Of a DNA stretch of 7,310 bases, positions 5,652-7,310 are shown piece by piece. A model generated the notes under the pieces. That model was given only the letters and a program-made list of their open reading frames with translations, made no database searches and had not been told where the DNA came from. Within the stretch, counting starts at the first letter, position 1. Each line of letters begins with the position of its first letter. This stretch comes from Thermoflexales bacterium (lineage in GTDB: Bacteria > Chloroflexota > Anaerolineae > Fen-1058), in assembly GCA_030834835.1 (NCBI GenBank), contig JAUQXD010000257.1, positions 1-7,310 of the forward strand, given 5' to 3'. Position numbers and translations under genes: made by a program.

Positions 5652-7310
5652 ATGACTGACTCCATCAACTTATCCGGCCTGCTGCCGCGCTTGCGCGAAC
5701 AGGCTCAATTTGCCGCACTCCGGCGCGACCTCGACGGCCCGCACGACGGCGAACTGCATGTGCCGTTGCTGCGCGCCGCGCGAGCGGCCATCGTGGCCGC
5801 GCTGATCCCGCTGCTCGATCGGCCGGTGGTAGTGATCGCCGCCAAACCCGATCGAGCGCAGGCGTTGCACGATTCGCTGCGGGCGTTCGGCCTTACCTCC
5901 GATCGACTTTTCCGTTTCCCCGAACCCAGTGCCCTCTTCTACGAGCGCGCGCCATGGCCGCGAGAAGTCGCTGCGGAGCGATTGAATGTCCTTTCGCAAT
6001 TAGCCTCGATTGAGCAATCAGCAGTCAGCAATCAACAACACTTGCACCGCGCTGCGGATGCAGTGCAGGTGTCGGCAATCGTTGTCACTTCCGTCCGCGC
6101 CCTGATGTATCGCACGCTGCCGCCGCGCGCCTTCAAACTGGGCACGCGCACGCTGCGGCGCGGCCAGTCGATCAACCTCGATCAACTGCTGGACGTATGG
6201 GTAGGCTTCGGCTACGAGAGTACGACGACCGTGCTGGCTCCCGGCGAATTCAGCCGGCGAGGCGGCATCGTCGATGTGTTCCCCCCTGCTCTCTCCCGCC
6301 CGGTACGCATCGAGTTCTTTGGCGACGAAGTTGAATCGCTGCGCGCTTTCGATCCGGCCACGCAGCGATCGTTGGACACGCTCGATCAGATCAGCATCAC
6401 CCCGGCGGCCGAATGCCTCGCCAAGAACGGACCGATCGCGGCTGAGCAAATCAAAGCATGGGACACCTCCAATCTGCCTGATGATCAGGCCACGCAGTTC
6501 GAGAAAGATCGACTGGCCTTGATCGCAGGCTCGCCGTTTCGCGGCATCGAGTTTTATCTGCCGCTGTTGCACGGCGATGCCACCGCGCTGATCGATTACG
6601 TGCCGCGCAATGCATTGATCGTGCTGGACGATGCCGAAGAGATCGAGGATGCGTGGAGCGAACTGGAAGAGCAGGCGCTGGACTTGCGCCACTCGGCTGA
6701 AGACGCCGGTACGCTGCCGCCGAACTTTCCGCTGCCGTATGTGACGTGGGATGAATGGCACGAGAAGGTGTCGCACCGCAGCACGTTGTCGCTGAGTGAT
6801 TCGGCGCAAACACTGGACGATCAAGCCCCGGCAGAACGATTGCCCCTGTCGCCCGGTCCACGCTTTGGCGGACAACTCAAGACCTTCATCGAGCATCTGG
6901 CGCAATTGCGCGGTCTGAATGACGCCACCGTCGTGGTGAGCCGCCAGGCCAGCCGATTGGCGGAATTGTGGGCCGAGCACGATCACTTGCGGCCACCCAC
7001 GCATAGTGTCACCGAACCGCCGGAACCGCGCGCGCTGATCTTCGTGCAGGGCTTGTTGGACGAAGGCTGGACGCTGCGTGCTATCGCGCCGAGAGATGAA
7101 GAAGAGCGCCGCAGCGTGGGCCTGTGGTCGCTGCACGTCCTGACCGATGCCGAGATATTCGGCTGGGCGCGACCGCTGCCGCGCCGCCGGGGCAAGCCCA
7201 GAGCCATCACACCCGAACAGTTCTTCGCCGATTTGCAGCCCGGCGATTACGTGGTTCACGTCGATCACGGCATCGGCCTATTTCAGGGCTTGATCAAACT
7301 CACGCTGGAC
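5652..7310 (+). CDS. mfd: Transcription-repair coupling factor Mfd, N-terminal half (3' partial)
   Basis: Mfd binds RNA polymerase stalled at DNA lesions, pushes it off with its translocase and recruits UvrA, coupling nucleotide-excision repair to transcription. The frame is open from ATG 5652 to the right edge: 553 codons, about half of the usual length of roughly 1,150. The N-terminal UvrB-like module is visible (LSGLLPRLR; LDRPVVVIAAKPDRAQ; FRFPEPSALFYERAPWPREVAAERL; IVVTSVRALMYRTLPP). GYESTTTVLAPGEFSRRGG (188-205), then IVDVFPP and RIEFFGDEVESLRAFDP, match the UvrA-contacting region. The CarD-like RNA-polymerase-interacting domain begins at GDYVVHVDHGIGLF (531-543). The helicase/translocase motifs lie beyond the edge. 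In-frame GTGs at 5601 and 5616 sit inside the repeat; ATG 5652 fits the family N terminus. No clear ribosome site is seen, because the heptamer hairpin occupies that position. Residues about 119-142 look longer than usual and contain a heptamer repeat. Confidence 0.97.
   Translation, partial: MTDSINLSGLLPRLREQAQFAALRRDLDGPHDGELHVPLLRAARAAIVAALIPLLDRPVVVIAAKPDRAQALHDSLRAFGLTSDRLFRFPEPSALFYERAPWPREVAAERLNVLSQLASIEQSAVSNQQHLHRAADAVQVSAIVVTSVRALMYRTLPPRAFKLGTRTLRRGQSINLDQLLDVWVGFGYESTTTVLAPGEFSRRGGIVDVFPPALSRPVRIEFFGDEVESLRAFDPATQRSLDTLDQISITPAAECLAKNGPIAAEQIKAWDTSNLPDDQATQFEKDRLALIAGSPFRGIEFYLPLLHGDATALIDYVPRNALIVLDDAEEIEDAWSELEEQALDLRHSAEDAGTLPPNFPLPYVTWDEWHEKVSHRSTLSLSDSAQTLDDQAPAERLPLSPGPRFGGQLKTFIEHLAQLRGLNDATVVVSRQASRLAELWAEHDHLRPPTHSVTEPPEPRALIFVQGLLDEGWTLRAIAPRDEEERRSVGLWSLHVLTDAEIFGWARPLPRRRGKPRAITPEQFFADLQPGDYVVHVDHGIGLFQGLIKLTLD
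6014..6034 (+). repeat. Three GCARTCA heptamers inside mfd
   Basis: GCAATCA, GCAGTCA and GCAATCA stand in direct tandem, exactly 21 bases, so the mfd frame is kept and a Gln/Ser/Asn-rich stretch (EQSAVSNQQ) is encoded. It lies between two conserved UvrB-like segments, where Mfd proteins vary in length. Confidence 0.75.

Noticed and set aside
6018..7268. Long open frame on the - strand opposite mfd (416 codons)
   Set aside because: It mirrors a clear Mfd frame, as happens in GC-rich DNA with strong third-position bias, and its translation shows no recognisable domain.

Overview
The window reads as chromosomal DNA from a GC-rich bacterium, most likely a member of the Chloroflexota (an Anaerolineae- or Caldilineae-like lineage). 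This assignment is inference. It rests on protein style (a secreted Ig-like domain followed by a Thr/Pro-rich linker and one membrane helix), on a cytosolic receiver-GAF-cyclase protein, on the pth/mfd pairing, and on short heptamer repeats between genes. All genes are on the + strand. No tRNA, rRNA, insertion sequence, prophage or CRISPR array is visible.

Layout: (1) 1-1772 is the C-terminal half of the chromosome-organising ATPase SMC, cut by the left edge in its hinge. (2) 1773-1902 is a gap with a TATAAT-like box and an inverted pair of heptamer repeats. (3) 1903-3432 encodes a receiver-GAF-class III nucleotide cyclase. (4) 3433-3588 holds a convincing intrinsic terminator and a probable promoter. 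(5) 3589-4413 encodes a secreted, membrane-anchored Ig-like protein. (6) 4370-5014 is peptidyl-tRNA hydrolase (pth), overlapping the previous gene by 44 bases. (7) 5011-5589 is an unrecognised protein with two related helical halves, joined to pth by an ATGA overlap. (8) 5590-5651 is a gap filled almost completely by an inverted array of heptamers. (9) 5652-7310 is the N-terminal half of the transcription-repair coupling factor Mfd, open at the right edge.

The overlaps between genes 5, 6 and 7 suggest one transcript starting near 3560, possibly continuing into mfd. The cyclase is separated from it by the terminator and is probably its own unit. pth (peptidyl-tRNA recycling) and mfd (rescue of stalled RNA polymerase and strand-specific repair) are housekeeping genes that sit close together in many bacteria. 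SMC and the cyclase have no evident functional link to them.

The least ordinary signal is a set of 7-base periodic repeats. Four NNNCGTA units lie opposite TACGC-type units before the cyclase. Four NNNCGTG units lie opposite four CACGNNN units, ending two bases before the mfd start codon. Three GCARTCA units lie inside the mfd reading frame. They look like one style of small repeat that has spread through this genome. No wholly new multi-gene system is evident.
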